Assembly (NCBI RefSeq): GCF_012295525.1
Contig: NZ_CP051167.1
Location: 2,046,001 to 2,110,000 of the forward strand
DNA length: 64,000 nucleotides
Direction: 5' to 3'
From: Oxynema aestuarii AP17
GTDB taxonomy: Bacteria; Cyanobacteriota; Cyanobacteriia; Cyanobacteriales; Laspinemataceae
Each line of letters starts with the position of its first letter. Position 1 is the first letter of the stretch. A program made the position numbers and the translations under genes. This document shows, piece after piece, positions 26,427-36,400 of this stretch. The notes beneath the pieces are model-generated. The model had not been told where the DNA came from, searched no databases, and saw only the letters and a list, made by a program, of their open reading frames with translations.

Positions 26427-27722
26427 CTACTGAACCGCTAACGGTTTCGGAGTCAACTGCGCTTGTAACGTAGACAGCGCTTGATTGTAATAAGGATCTT
26501 GGGGCGTCCCAATCAAATCCGGATTGGTCACTAATTGTTGTCGTTGGGTCCCACTCAGTTCGATGGTAATATCTGGCGTAATGCCCTTATGACTGATATC
26601 CGTACCGTCGGGGGTATAGTAGTGGGCGATCGTCACCGTCAACCCAGACCCGTCCGACAAGCCGTGAACCGACTGAACCAACGCCTTACCAAAGGTTTGC
26701 GTACCGATAATCGTAGCCCGTCCGTTATCTTTGAGCGCACCCGCTAAAATTTCGCTGGCACTCGCCGAATTGCTATCGACCAACACCGCCAGAGGTTTCT
26801 CGGAAATCGCCGTGTGATTGGCGTTAAAATCTTGACTGTGGCCGCCGCGATCCACGGTCCGCACGATCGCCCCGTTATCCATCCACATTTGCGCGATCTC
26901 GATACTCGCATACAACAACCCTCCCGGATTGCCGCGCAAATCCAGCACGAACGCTTGCGCGTCCTGTTCGTCCAAGGTTTCGATCGCCCGTTTCATCTGT
27001 TCCGCCGCATGGGAACTAAATTCTTTCAAACGGATATAACCGACCTTCGTCCCCCCTTCCTGCTGCAAGGTGTAGTTCACCGCCGCCAGCTCGATTTTGG
27101 CTCGCTTCAGGGTCAAGTCGAACGGTTCTTCACTCGGACGCCAAATCTGCAAGGTGACTTCAGTCCCCACCGTTCCCCGAATCAATTCCGCCGCTTTTTC
27201 GACGCTCATATTTTCGGTGGACTTTTCATCGATCGCCAGAATCTGGTCCCCCGCTTGAATTCCCGCTTCCAGGGCCGGAGAATTTTCTAACGGTTCGACC
27301 ACTGAAATCCGCCCGGTGTCTTCGTCGAGTTCCAGTCGAATCCCGACCCCTGTCAGTTCCCCTGCGGTTTGGCTGGTTAACGCGGCATACTGGGCCGGAT
27401 CTAAAAACCGAGTATAGGGGTCGTTTAACTGTTCTAACGCTTCGCGAACGGCCCGATAAGCTTCTTCTTGAGAACTGTAATTGCGGTCGAGCAGTTCGGC
27501 GCGGGTGGCTTCCCAATCAGTTTGGTTGAAGGAACCATCTACATAGTCTCGATTGACAATTTGCCAAACTTCATCGACCAACATTTTGGGACTGTTGTCC
27601 AATTCGGCTCGCACGGCCCGGGATCCGAGGGGGGTCAGTAAGGAGAGGGTCGTGGTAGTGGCGACGGCGCCAGCAAACAGGGCGAGGTGAAAGAAGCGAA
27701 AACGGTTGGATTTTCCAGTCAT
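26427..27722 (-). CDS. C-terminal processing peptidase, S41 family
   Basis: A 431-residue exported protease. The signal peptide is in residues 1-38 (FHLALFAGAVATTTTLSLL). A helical region follows, then a PDZ domain (about 105-195; GVGIRLELDEDTGRISVVEP, AGIQAGDQILAID), then the S41 catalytic domain. The catalytic serine is in VDSNSASASEIL and the lysine in GTQTFGKALVQ; DLRGNPGG is also typical. It belongs to the CtpA/CtpB/CtpC group. In cyanobacteria CtpA trims the photosystem II D1 precursor in the lumen, and the others have less defined roles. I cannot tell the paralogue from sequence alone. It has its own terminator at 26343. Confidence 0.92.
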   Translation of the reverse strand: MTGKSNRFRFFHLALFAGAVATTTTLSLLTPLGSRAVRAELDNSPKMLVDEVWQIVNRDYVDGSFNQTDWEATRAELLDRNYSSQEEAYRAVREALEQLNDPYTRFLDPAQYAALTSQTAGELTGVGIRLELDEDTGRISVVEPLENSPALEAGIQAGDQILAIDEKSTENMSVEKAAELIRGTVGTEVTLQIWRPSEEPFDLTLKRAKIELAAVNYTLQQEGGTKVGYIRLKEFSSHAAEQMKRAIETLDEQDAQAFVLDLRGNPGGLLYASIEIAQMWMDNGAIVRTVDRGGHSQDFNANHTAISEKPLAVLVDSNSASASEILAGALKDNGRATIIGTQTFGKALVQSVHGLSDGSGLTVTIAHYYTPDGTDISHKGITPDITIELSGTQRQQLVTNPDLIGTPQDPYYNQALSTLQAQLTPKPLAVQ

Positions 27723-28238
27723 TTAGATTAAGCGACGATATGGGTTGACGGCAACAAAACGGATTCGGTCAGCTCGGGATCGGCGATCGCAACGCGCTCG
27801 AACGGCGCACTTTTGAAGAGAAATAATCTTAAAGTCGAGAAAAAAAGGAGAGAGAAAATGGGCAGATCCGCAGGAGTGGGTTCGATCGGGGCAGATGCGA
27901 GCCTTTTTCAAGGGACTTGGAGATTCGGGGACTAGATAAATACCTGTCGATCCAAGCGCAACAAAACCGTAGCTTTTTAGTGCTGAAGATAACAATTCAA
28001 TCGGAGTAACGGTCGGCAGTCGTCGGATAGATCGAGGGTTATGTTTAAGATAACCTAGCCAAGGGGCTAATTGGGGAAAGTTTTGTGACAGGTTGCTAAG
28101 CGTCCATGTCCGTAACCCCCTCGTCGCCCTACTCAACACTGACTTCACGAACCTGCGATCGGTTTCCGGAGGTGGTTTTGCCGCTTTTTACGAGCCGCGA
28201 TCGCGTCGATCCCCGTCCCTAGTCTAGCTAGAATAATT
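27723..28238. other. Intergenic, promoter region of divergent genes
   Basis: These 516 bases lie between the divergent protease and membrane protein genes. A 141-codon frame at 27723-28148 on the minus strand has an unlikely composition (rich in R, S and P, no domains) and ends where the protease starts, so I regard it as non-coding. No RNA gene is recognised. Confidence 0.4.
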
Positions 28239-29096
28239 TTGAGATCGTCTAGTGCTACTCAAATCTGGATAAGATCTCAACACAGTGCAATTGACTCGGA
28301 GCGATCGCCCGTGCAAGCCAAAGTCAAACCTTTTCCCAAAACCAAACTCCCCCTACTGCTCAACAGCGCGATCGTCGCGCTTGCTTTGGTCGGCGTCGTC
28401 GCCTTGCAGCAACTTCAACTGGATCGTCCCCGCCTATCGACCCTCACCCCCGAACAACAAGAACAACAATGGGGTTTGCGGTTGCAATTGCTCGAACAAA
28501 CCCCCACTCTCGATTTCGATAACCTCATCGCCGATTGGACGTTTTTAAACTTCATCCAATATTTTGGCGACGACCCGGCTCGCTTACAAACAGGTTACGA
28601 TCTCAATGACGATTACTTCAAACTGATTACCCAACTCGACCCGCGTTTTGTCGAGATTTACTTGTTTCTCTCCAGCGCCGTTTCCTTCTACCAAGCCGAT
28701 CCGGAATTGAGTATTCAACTGATGGATCGCGGAACCGACGCCCTCAGTCCGACCATGCACCCTGATGCCTTTTTAGTGTGGCGCTATAAAGGCTTGGATC
28801 AATTACTCCTCCTCGGCGATATTCAAGGGAGCGTTCGGTCTCACGAAATGGCCGCGCGTTGGGCGCAAGCTTCCGGCAATACCGAGCTCGCAGAAATCTA
28901 CCGCCGCACTGCCGAATTCCTCAAAACCGATCCGGACAGTACCCGGGTGCGGTTTTGGGGGTGGCAAGAAGTATATTACACGGCCATCGATCGCCAACGC
29001 CAGCAAAAAGCCGAAGAAGAACTGTTAAAACTGGGTGCGAAAAAACAAGTGGATTCCCAGGGTCGCGTCACCTTTAGCTTGCCCGAATCCGAATAG
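28239..29096 (+). CDS. Hypothetical membrane-anchored helical-repeat protein
   Basis: A 285-residue protein with one N-terminal membrane anchor (LLLNSAIVALALVGVVALQQL). A soluble region follows whose helices resemble TPR-type repeats (FVEIYLFLSSAVSFYQADPE, then GDIQGSVRSHEMAARWAQ, then TELAEIYRRTAEFLKTDP). A GTG at 28311 may be the true start, since the first 24 residues are not hydrophobic or conserved-looking and no ribosome binding site supports 28239. The next gene starts 12 bases after its stop, so the two are probably cotranscribed. The function is unknown. Confidence 0.7.
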   Translation: MRSSSATQIWIRSQHSAIDSERSPVQAKVKPFPKTKLPLLLNSAIVALALVGVVALQQLQLDRPRLSTLTPEQQEQQWGLRLQLLEQTPTLDFDNLIADWTFLNFIQYFGDDPARLQTGYDLNDDYFKLITQLDPRFVEIYLFLSSAVSFYQADPELSIQLMDRGTDALSPTMHPDAFLVWRYKGLDQLLLLGDIQGSVRSHEMAARWAQASGNTELAEIYRRTAEFLKTDPDSTRVRFWGWQEVYYTAIDRQRQQKAEEELLKLGAKKQVDSQGRVTFSLPESE

Positions 29097-29108
29097 TTCT
29101 CCCCCTTT

Positions 29109-29840
29109 GTGATTGTGAAGTTTAAAACGCGACGGCAGCGATCTCGATCGCTGCCCGATTCGGTTAAAAGAAAAAGACCGGGAAAAAAATTCTATCTGTT
29201 AAGCACTTTGGCGTTACTGCTGGCAATTTTGACCGCTACCGCCGTCCCTCACGCGATCGCCCTACACGCGGCCCGTCGCGGTCCGGTCGATGCAATTTTG
29301 GTTCTCGGTGGCAGCATTCGCCGGGAACTCTACGTCGCCGAACTGGCTAAAACTCAGCCGCAAATTCCGATTTTAATTTCCAGTGGTTCCAAAAATCCCT
29401 GTATTTGGTTGATTTTCGAGCGATCGCAAGCGCCGACAGAGCGAGTCTGGCTGGAAAACTGCGCCAGTTCCACGTTTGGCAATTTTTATTTCAGTTGTCC
29501 GATTTTAGAACAGTGGAATGTGAGGAAAGTTAAAGTCATTACCTCGCCGTCGCACTTGCCCCGGGCGAAATGGCTCGCTCAAATTATTTTAGGGGCGAAA
29601 GGGATTGCGGTCGAGGTCGAGTTGGTCAGCGAAACCGGAGTCCCGGGAAATCAGGAGTTTTGGCTCAAAACTATGTTGGACGTGACCCGCAGTTTGGGGT
29701 GGGCGGCGATCGCCCAATTCCATTCGCCGCCACCGTGCGCCCATCTCACTCACTTATCGGAAGTCGATATGGATCGCTGGTACGAGGTGGGTTTCGAGTG
29801 CGAGCATCAAGCCAACCTCGACGAAAACCCAGCGCCCTAA
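29109..29840 (+). CDS. YdcF family protein (DUF218)
   Basis: A 243-residue protein with an N-terminal basic segment, one membrane helix (LLSTLALLLAILTATAVP), and a DUF218/ElyC-SanA-YdcF domain (about 58-205). The markers are VDAILVLGGSIRRELY, IPILISSGSKNP, the acidic ERVWLENCASSTFGN, and VKVITSPSHLPRAKWLA. YdcF-like proteins are linked to envelope maintenance and may bind nucleotide-sugars, but the activity is not established. The start is GTG at 29109, 12 bases after the upstream membrane protein gene. Confidence 0.8.
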   Translation: MIVKFKTRRQRSRSLPDSVKRKRPGKKFYLLSTLALLLAILTATAVPHAIALHAARRGPVDAILVLGGSIRRELYVAELAKTQPQIPILISSGSKNPCIWLIFERSQAPTERVWLENCASSTFGNFYFSCPILEQWNVRKVKVITSPSHLPRAKWLAQIILGAKGIAVEVELVSETGVPGNQEFWLKTMLDVTRSLGWAAIAQFHSPPPCAHLTHLSEVDMDRWYEVGFECEHQANLDENPAP

Positions 29841-30080
29841 ACGCTTTTATGGCTCGATGCTATTCCTGCAAATCCTCGATCGCCCAGTTTGCATCTCGCT
29901 GCCCCCTGCTCCAACTCCCCATCTCTCGAACCCCCTCCTCATCAAGGGTTCGGCTTCTCTCACTTCTCTGCTTCTCCCCCTAGATTGGCCGTTCCATTGT
30001 CTTTTTTGGGGAACTTTCCGTCACGCGACAGAATGCGGGTTCGGCGTTTAATGACTCGATGCAAATCGCCAATGGCGCTT

Positions 30081-31532
30081 TTACCGATATTTCTGCCACC
30101 ATTTGGCGATACTGCCGTTGAGACAAGCGGCGATCGCGAAGAAAAATATACCAATTCCCCCACTGACAAGCAAAGTGAGAACGCCGGGGTGAATATCTTG
30201 CCAATTCCCCGTGAGTTTGAGGGTCATGCCCGTACTGATGTGACCGGACAGGGCCGAGGCGGCGATCCCACCTGCCCCCAAACCCGCACCCAAGTTTTGA
30301 ATCGTATTCTCGATCGCCCGATCGCGCTTCGCCTGGTCAATTTCTACGATGCCGCGAATGGAGGCGATCGCTCCCTCGATCAAATCGGTGCCGTGTTTGT
30401 AGTAGCGCAAATCCGCACTAATTTTTCTGAGGAAATGGGGCGCGGTAGCCTCCGAGAATTGACTTAAAGTTGATAGTTCTTCCTTATCGACTTCGAGTTT
30501 ACCACAAATCTGCGCTAACTTCTCATTATAATTGTAAAGATTTATCTCGATCGTTGTTTGATAATCCTCCAACTTTCGCAACGATCGCGTGTAGCTTAAA
30601 GCGTCTGTCGCCAGGACTTTTAACTGGCTTTGGAACTGTTCTAATTGCCGATAGTCAATGCGTTTTTGAGCGGTTTCGAGTTTGCCGTGCAGTGAGTCGA
30701 GCTTTTGTTCGACTTCGGTGTAATCGCGATCGAGGTTTTGATAAACTTTACGGCTATCTTGAAACGCTCGGACAACTTTATGGCGATAAAAGAATAGTTC
30801 GGTGAATTGTTGATAGCAATCACTAAACTTTTGGTCGGCATTCTCGTCGCGGAAGAGCCAAACCAAGACGCGATCGCAACGATCGCCGTTTTTGGGTAAC
30901 TCATATTCATAAATCGTACTTCCAAATAACTCCCCACGGCGGGGGACGGGTGGCGGCGTTTGCCCGATTAATTCCGTATAACACCCATCGCTTAAATCGT
31001 GCAGATAGTCAAAATTGAGTTGTTTGTTTCTCGTCGTCAACCAGGCGGTGACGAGTAAAGTAGAGCCTAAAAATAAGGGCGTATCGGGAGCAATTAATAA
31101 TTCTTTATTGGGATTGAAGGATCCTAGAGAAGAAATCGGCACCTGAAAGCGCGAACTAGCCGACTCCTCATTGTCGGGATAGCCGACATTGAGGTAAATG
31201 ACATAACTATCGTGGAGTTGTAAGGGTTGAATCGCTCCTTCTAAATCCGGGTTATTGCGATCGCGGAAATCTAAACTATTGGTATCGTTGGGTAATAAAT
31301 CAATCCGAATCTCATCGGTGGGATCTTCGGGAAACTGGAGCTGGGGAGTCAGTTGCTTGTCGTCAAAAGATTTTAAAAATCGATCGCACCATTGCCATAA
31401 CGGGTGATTCCCCTTAATTTTATCGGTGTGTTCCCGATTTTTTTGCAAAAAAGAAGCGAACAGATAGACATTGGGGGCGTCAATCGACTCATCTGAAGCA
31501 GGATGAGACTTCGGGTTTTCGGGCGCAGTCAT
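30081..31532 (-). CDS. Coiled-coil membrane protein of putative CHAT conflict module
   Basis: A 483-residue protein. The N-terminal region (about 20-240) is globular and unrecognised, with YLFASFLQKNREHTD and a beta-rich middle. Residues about 245-345 form long coiled coils (YTEVEQKLDSLHGKLETAQK), followed by a further helical segment. The C-terminus has two hydrophobic segments: AGLGAGGIAASALSG and GVLTLLVSGGIGIFFFAIA. The architecture of an N-terminal sensor or linker, coiled coil and C-terminal membrane pair fits a membrane-acting effector, which is an inference. Its ATG overlaps the stop of the small upstream gene (TAATG), so translation is coupled. Confidence 0.65.
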   Translation of the reverse strand: MTAPENPKSHPASDESIDAPNVYLFASFLQKNREHTDKIKGNHPLWQWCDRFLKSFDDKQLTPQLQFPEDPTDEIRIDLLPNDTNSLDFRDRNNPDLEGAIQPLQLHDSYVIYLNVGYPDNEESASSRFQVPISSLGSFNPNKELLIAPDTPLFLGSTLLVTAWLTTRNKQLNFDYLHDLSDGCYTELIGQTPPPVPRRGELFGSTIYEYELPKNGDRCDRVLVWLFRDENADQKFSDCYQQFTELFFYRHKVVRAFQDSRKVYQNLDRDYTEVEQKLDSLHGKLETAQKRIDYRQLEQFQSQLKVLATDALSYTRSLRKLEDYQTTIEINLYNYNEKLAQICGKLEVDKEELSTLSQFSEATAPHFLRKISADLRYYKHGTDLIEGAIASIRGIVEIDQAKRDRAIENTIQNLGAGLGAGGIAASALSGHISTGMTLKLTGNWQDIHPGVLTLLVSGGIGIFFFAIAACLNGSIAKWWQKYR

Positions 31533-31864
31533 TACGAGTTCTCCGTGTCATGCGTCGGCACTCGTTCGTTTAAATTTTGATATAATTCGGGATAGCGATT
31601 GGTGAGAACCTGGCTCCGATCTTCCGGTTTTGTTCTGCTGAGTTTGGGTTTGCGGCTATTTTCTAAAACTTCATTGCGTAAAGGTTTGTAAGTCTTGCAC
31701 CATTTTTTGAGGGTTTTCGCGACGGTTTCATTGTCTTGTCCGCGCAATTCGATGATTTGAGTTTGCAGACTTTCCAAACTATCGACAGCGCCCGTTTCCT
31801 CGAATAACTCCGGTTGAGTCTCCCAAACTTCTAAGAATGCCTTAATTATTATTTCTGGTGTCAT
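31532..31864 (-). CDS. Small helical protein coupled to the membrane protein
   Basis: A 110-residue protein with a helical N-terminal domain (residues 1-65: IIIKAFLEVWETQPELFEET, then LESLQTQIIELRGQ, then VAKTLKKWCKTYKPLRNEV) and a polar, basic tail. No family is recognised. Size and position suggest an adaptor domain of the kind used to link sensors and effectors in bacterial conflict systems, which is an inference. Its TAA overlaps the ATG of the next gene by one base. Its 5' region is the tandem repeat array. Confidence 0.6.
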   Translation of the reverse strand: MTPEIIIKAFLEVWETQPELFEETGAVDSLESLQTQIIELRGQDNETVAKTLKKWCKTYKPLRNEVLENSRKPKLSRTKPEDRSQVLTNRYPELYQNLNERVPTHDTENS

Positions 31865-31920
31865 TTTTCCTACTTAAATTGTTTTCTGTACGGGTGATGG
31901 TTTTATCTGTCTATTCTATA

Positions 31921-33345
31921 TATTATTTTCCTCGGCTATGCAAGACATTTAAATCCCCCTAAATCCCCCTTGGAAAGGGGGACTTTCACTGCCCCCTTTG
32001 AAAGGGGGACTTTCACTGCCCCCCTTGTTAAGGGGGGTTGGGGGGATATGTGCCTCGTGTATCTCATGAGAGTGCCAATTGCTGTATTATTTTCCTCGGC
32101 TATGCAAGACATTTAAATCCCCCTAAATCCCCCTTGGAAAGGGGGACTTTCACTGCCCCCTTGGAAAGGGGGACTTTCACTGCCCCCCTTGTTAAGGGGG
32201 GTTGGGGGGGTATGTGCCTCGTGTATCTCATGAGAGTGCCAATTGCTGTATTATTTTCCTCGGCTATGCAAGACATTTAAATCCCCCTAAATCCCCCTTG
32301 GAAAGGGGGACTTTCACTGCCCCCTTGGAAAGGGGGACTTTCACTGCCCCCTTGGAAAGGGGGACTTTCACTGCCCCCCTTGTTAAGGGGGGTTGGGGGG
32401 ATATGTGCCTCGTGTATCTCATGAGAGTGCCAATTGCTGTATTATTTTCCTCGGCTATGCAAGACATTTAAATCCCCCTAAATCCCCCTTGGAAAGGGGG
32501 ACTTTCACTGCCCCCTTGGAAAGGGGGACTTTCACTGCCCCCCTTGTTAAGGGGGGTTGGGGGGATATGTGCCTCGTGTATCTCATGAGAGTGCCAATTG
32601 CTGTATTATTTTCCTCGGCTATGCAAGACATTTAAATCCCCCTAAATCCCCCTTGGAAAGGGGGACTTTCACTGCCCCCTTGGAAAGGGAGACTTTCACT
32701 GCCCCCCTTGTTAAGGGGGGTTGGGGGGATATGTGCCTCGTGTATCTCATGAGAGTGCCAATTGCTGTATTATTTTCCTCGGCTATGCAAGACATTTAAA
32801 TCCCCCTAAATCCCCCTTGGAAAGGGAGACTTTCACTGCCCCCTTGGAAAGGGGGACTTTCACTGCCCCCCTTAACAAGGGGGGTTGGGGGGATATGTGC
32901 CTCGTGTATCTCATGAGAGTGCCAATTGCTGTATTATTTTCCTCGGCTATGCAAGACATTTAAATCCCCCTAAATCCCCCTTGGAAAGGGGGACTTTCAC
33001 TGCCCCCTTGGAAAGGGAGACTTTCACTGCCCCCCTTGTTAAGGGGGGTTGGGGGGATATGTGCCTCGTGTATCTCATGAGAGTGCCAATTGCTGTATTA
33101 TTTTCCTCGGCTATGCAAGACATTTAAATCCCCCTAAATCCCCCTTGGAAAGGGGGACTTTCACTGCCCCCTTGGAAAGGGGGACTTTCACTGCCCCCTT
33201 TGAAAGGGGGACTTTCACTGCCCCCTTTGAAAGGGGGACTTTCACTGCCCCCTTGGAAAGGGGGACTTTCACTGCCCCCCTTTCCAAGGGGGGTTGGGGG
33301 GATTTCGGGATCGGCACTGTACCTCATCAGATCGCCCGAGTGCTA
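31921..33345. repeat. Nested tandem repeat array, 8 units of about 164 bp
   Basis: Units begin at 31921, 32085, 32249, 32440, 32604, 32768, 32932 and 33096 with the sequence TATTATTTTCCTCGGC. Spacing is 164 bases except the third unit (191). Inside each unit a 27-bp subunit (C-run, TTGGAAA, G-run, ACTTTCACTG) is repeated two times, three times in unit 3 and five times in unit 8. The C-run/G-run pairs can fold into many hairpins. The final unit ends in the right-end sequence CTGTACCTCATCAGAT shared with the element at 22411. The 80-codon frames it generates repeat with the DNA and are not considered genes. Confidence 0.97.
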
Positions 33346-33405
33346 TATATTATTGCATCCGCCGTAGGGAGACGGCATTGGTGTTTTTCCTATCGCTTGC
33401 TTGTC

Positions 33406-36400
33406 TTATTGACCGACTGCAGTAAATCCAGCCCAAAAGTAAGGAGATTCAAACGGGGTTTCGTCTAAATCGAGCCAATCCAAATCCAAATAGTTTTGCA
33501 GCTTCTTTTTCTCCTCACTATCGATGGACCGCGAATCTTCAACCCACTTTAACAAGTCACCCACGGTAGACTCGCGCAACCAGGTTTGGGCAGTTTTCAA
33601 TGCGACAGCTACCGATACATCGGACTCCCGCGATAGGAATAACTCGTAAAAGCGGACGGTCAACAACGCCGTCGAAAAATCGTTGACCGCCCATAACGTG
33701 CCCAGAACATTCGGCGCCCCGGCGAACAGAAACCCAGCCACCAAACTGATATATTCATCGCTGGTTTGTTGGATATCGACCATGGCAGTTTCGCAGGCGG
33801 AAAGGCTGACTAGGCGGCAGTTTGGCAGGCGGAGGTCGAAGATTTCCGGGAGGGTGAAGCAAGCTTCGGCGTCGAAGTCGCCTCGGCGCGATCGAATTGA
33901 GCGCACTCCCTTACTCGCGCTGGTCGAACCCGTCTCTATGCGAGCATTGGCGAGGATGAGGGCGCTCTTGCGCGGTTGGCTGAAGTCGAACAGACCGTGA
34001 CAGGAGAAATGCGCCACCGCCGCCGTTTTCAAGACATCTTTCTGGGTGCTAAAGGTGGGTTTCGTGGCGGTTTCGCCTGCTAAAATCTGGGCGGGAGCGA
34101 AGTTTTTGGAGATCGCTTGCACTTCTAAATCCGTGTACGGCAAATCTCCGGTGGGATTTTGGATGGCAAACAGGGGTAAGGGCGACCCGGCAACATTGCC
34201 CTGTCTGACCGACAGGTGTAAGATTTGGCTGCTGGGGGCGTAGCGAATCCCCCGAGAGAATAGATCGCCGAAATACTGACCCGGGGTCTCCCCTAGGGGC
34301 AAAGCGTGGAAGGGGAACAGGTGCAAGTTGCGGTGAGGAATGACGATTAATTCGTCGCAATTGCTCAGCTTGGCGCCGATCTCCTGGAGGGGCAAAATCG
34401 CCGCCAATCGTTGCAGGACCTCGGGTAACTTTGCCCGCCAGTTCTTTTGAGAGTGAATGTAATTTTTGAGATACTCGTCGGTCAACTCGGTTAACGCAGT
34501 GGCGGCGGCGCGGTCGGTGGCGAAATGTTGGGGGCCGTCGTCGTGGCGGGTGACCAGAAAGCCGTGAATGGCATCGGCGGTAAGGTACCATTCCAACAGG
34601 GCAGTCCCTTCGCCGAGGAGGGCTTGGATCTCTCCATATTCCATCGGTTGGACTCCTTGTCCGAAGCGGAATTGCTTGTCGTGGGGAGCGATCTCGCGTT
34701 CGACGAACTCGTCGATTTGCTGCCGTAACTGCGCCAAGGTCGGTCTGTTTGGGGCGGGGGTTGCGGTATCGCCGGGGTGAGGACGGCGGACTTGGCGCGC
34801 TTCCCCGTCGTCACTGGCGCTGAAGGTCGGCCCGGGGTTGCCGTTTTGCGGTCGGTTCTGTTGTAATTGCAGCCATTGTTCGTGCAGTTGACAATAGCGT
34901 TCCCACACCTGTGCGGAGACGCCGTCGGGTTTGAGCCGGATGGCGGCGAGCAGTTCGACCAAGTTGCGTGCTTTGCTGCGTTCGACGTATTCCAGGGCGG
35001 CGGCGTACTGTTCCAACTCCAAACAGACTTCGACAGTATGGCGATAGAGCTTATTCCATTCTTCTGCTAATTTCTGGCGGTCCGCTTCGCCCCCTTCGAT
35101 GATGCCACTGCGGATCAACTCTACGGTATCGATGCCCTCTTTAAAGGTATCGTAGGCATCGTGTAATTGGGAAGCATCGCGATAGGCTAAGCCTAGATTG
35201 AATAAGGTTTCCGCATTGTCTTGGGGAAAAGCGTCACGGGTACGCACTTGTAATGCCCCTCGGTAACAGGCGATCGCCTCCTCGAGATTCTCCCCCCGTT
35301 CCCCTCGGATGCGGTATAAGTAGGCAGTCCCCAGATTGTTTTGGGTCATGGCCCACTGTTGGGGAAAAGCGTCGCGGGTATAAACGTGTAAAGCCTCTCG
35401 GTAACAGGCGATCGCCTCCTCGAGATTCTCCCCCCGTTCCCCTCGGATGCGGTATAAGTAGGCATTCCCCAGATTGTTTTGGGTCGTGGCCCACTGTTGG
35501 GGAAAAGCGTCGCGGGTATAAACGTGTAAAGCCTCTCGGTAACAGGCGATCGCCGCTTCGAGATTCTCCCCCCGTTCCCCTCGGATGCGGTCGGAGTAGG
35601 CAGTCCCCAGATTGTTTTGGGTCGTGGCCCACTGTTGGGGAAAAGCGTCGCGGGTACGCACTTGTAATGCCTCTCCGTAACAGGCGATCGCCTCCTCGAG
35701 ATTCTCCCCCCGTTCCCCTCGGATGCGGTTTCTGTAGGCATTCCCCAGATTGTTTTGGGTCATCGCCCAATCTTGGGGAAAGGCGTCGCGGGTACGCACT
35801 TGTAATGCCTCTCCGTAACAGGCGATCGCCTCTTCGAGATTCTCCCCCCGTTCCCCTCGGATGCGGTTTCTGTAGGCATTCCCCAGATTGTTTTGGGTCA
35901 TCGCCCACTCTTGGGGAAAGGCGTCGCGGGTATAAACGTGTAAAGCCCCTCGGTAACAGGCGATCGCCTCCTCGAGATTCTCCCCCCGTTCCCCTCGGAT
36001 GCGGTCGGAGTAGGCATTCCCCAGATTGTTTTGGGTCATCGCCCACTCTTGGGGAAAGGCGTCGCGGGTATAAACGTGTAAAGCCCCTCGGTAACAGGCG
36101 ATCGCCTCCTCGAGATTCTCCCCCCGTTCCCCTCGGATGCGGTCGGAGTAGGCATTCCCCAGATTATATTGGGTCGTGGCCCAATCTTGGGGAAAGGCGT
36201 CGCGGGTACACACTTGTAATGCCTCTCCGTAACAGGCGATCGCGATTTCGAGGTTGTTCGCCCGATTGCCTAACGGAAATTGATATAGATCGACAGCAAG
36301 GTAGAAGATCGACGTTAGGGCTTGGTTTCTTTCTGACTGATTTTTGTCGAGTTGGGAGTTAAACCACTGTGTGGCAACTTCGGCAAAAGTCAAGTCGAGT

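Noticed and set aside
25979-26473. 164-codon plus-strand frame
   Set aside because: It overlaps the 3' end of the processing protease and its terminator, and its composition reflects reading HIP1-rich DNA in a wrong frame.
27723-28148. 141-codon minus-strand frame just upstream of the protease
   Set aside because: It ends where the protease starts and would use that gene's promoter region. It is Arg/Ser/Pro-rich without domains.
31921-33345. CRISPR array
   Set aside because: The units are true tandem repeats with identical spacers and nested 27-bp subunits. There are no unique spacers and no cas genes.
32038-33468. Series of nearly identical 80-residue open frames
   Set aside because: They are translations of the 164-bp tandem repeat, with the same pattern in each unit and a low-complexity LERGTFTAP core. 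The opposite strand is equally open, so there is no evidence of coding.
34049-36362. Long frames in other phases across the TPR-CHAT gene (for example 35253-36362 plus and 35234-36046 minus)
   Set aside because: They are produced by the 138-bp repeat, which keeps shadow frames open in several phases. Only the 1034-residue frame has recognisable domains.
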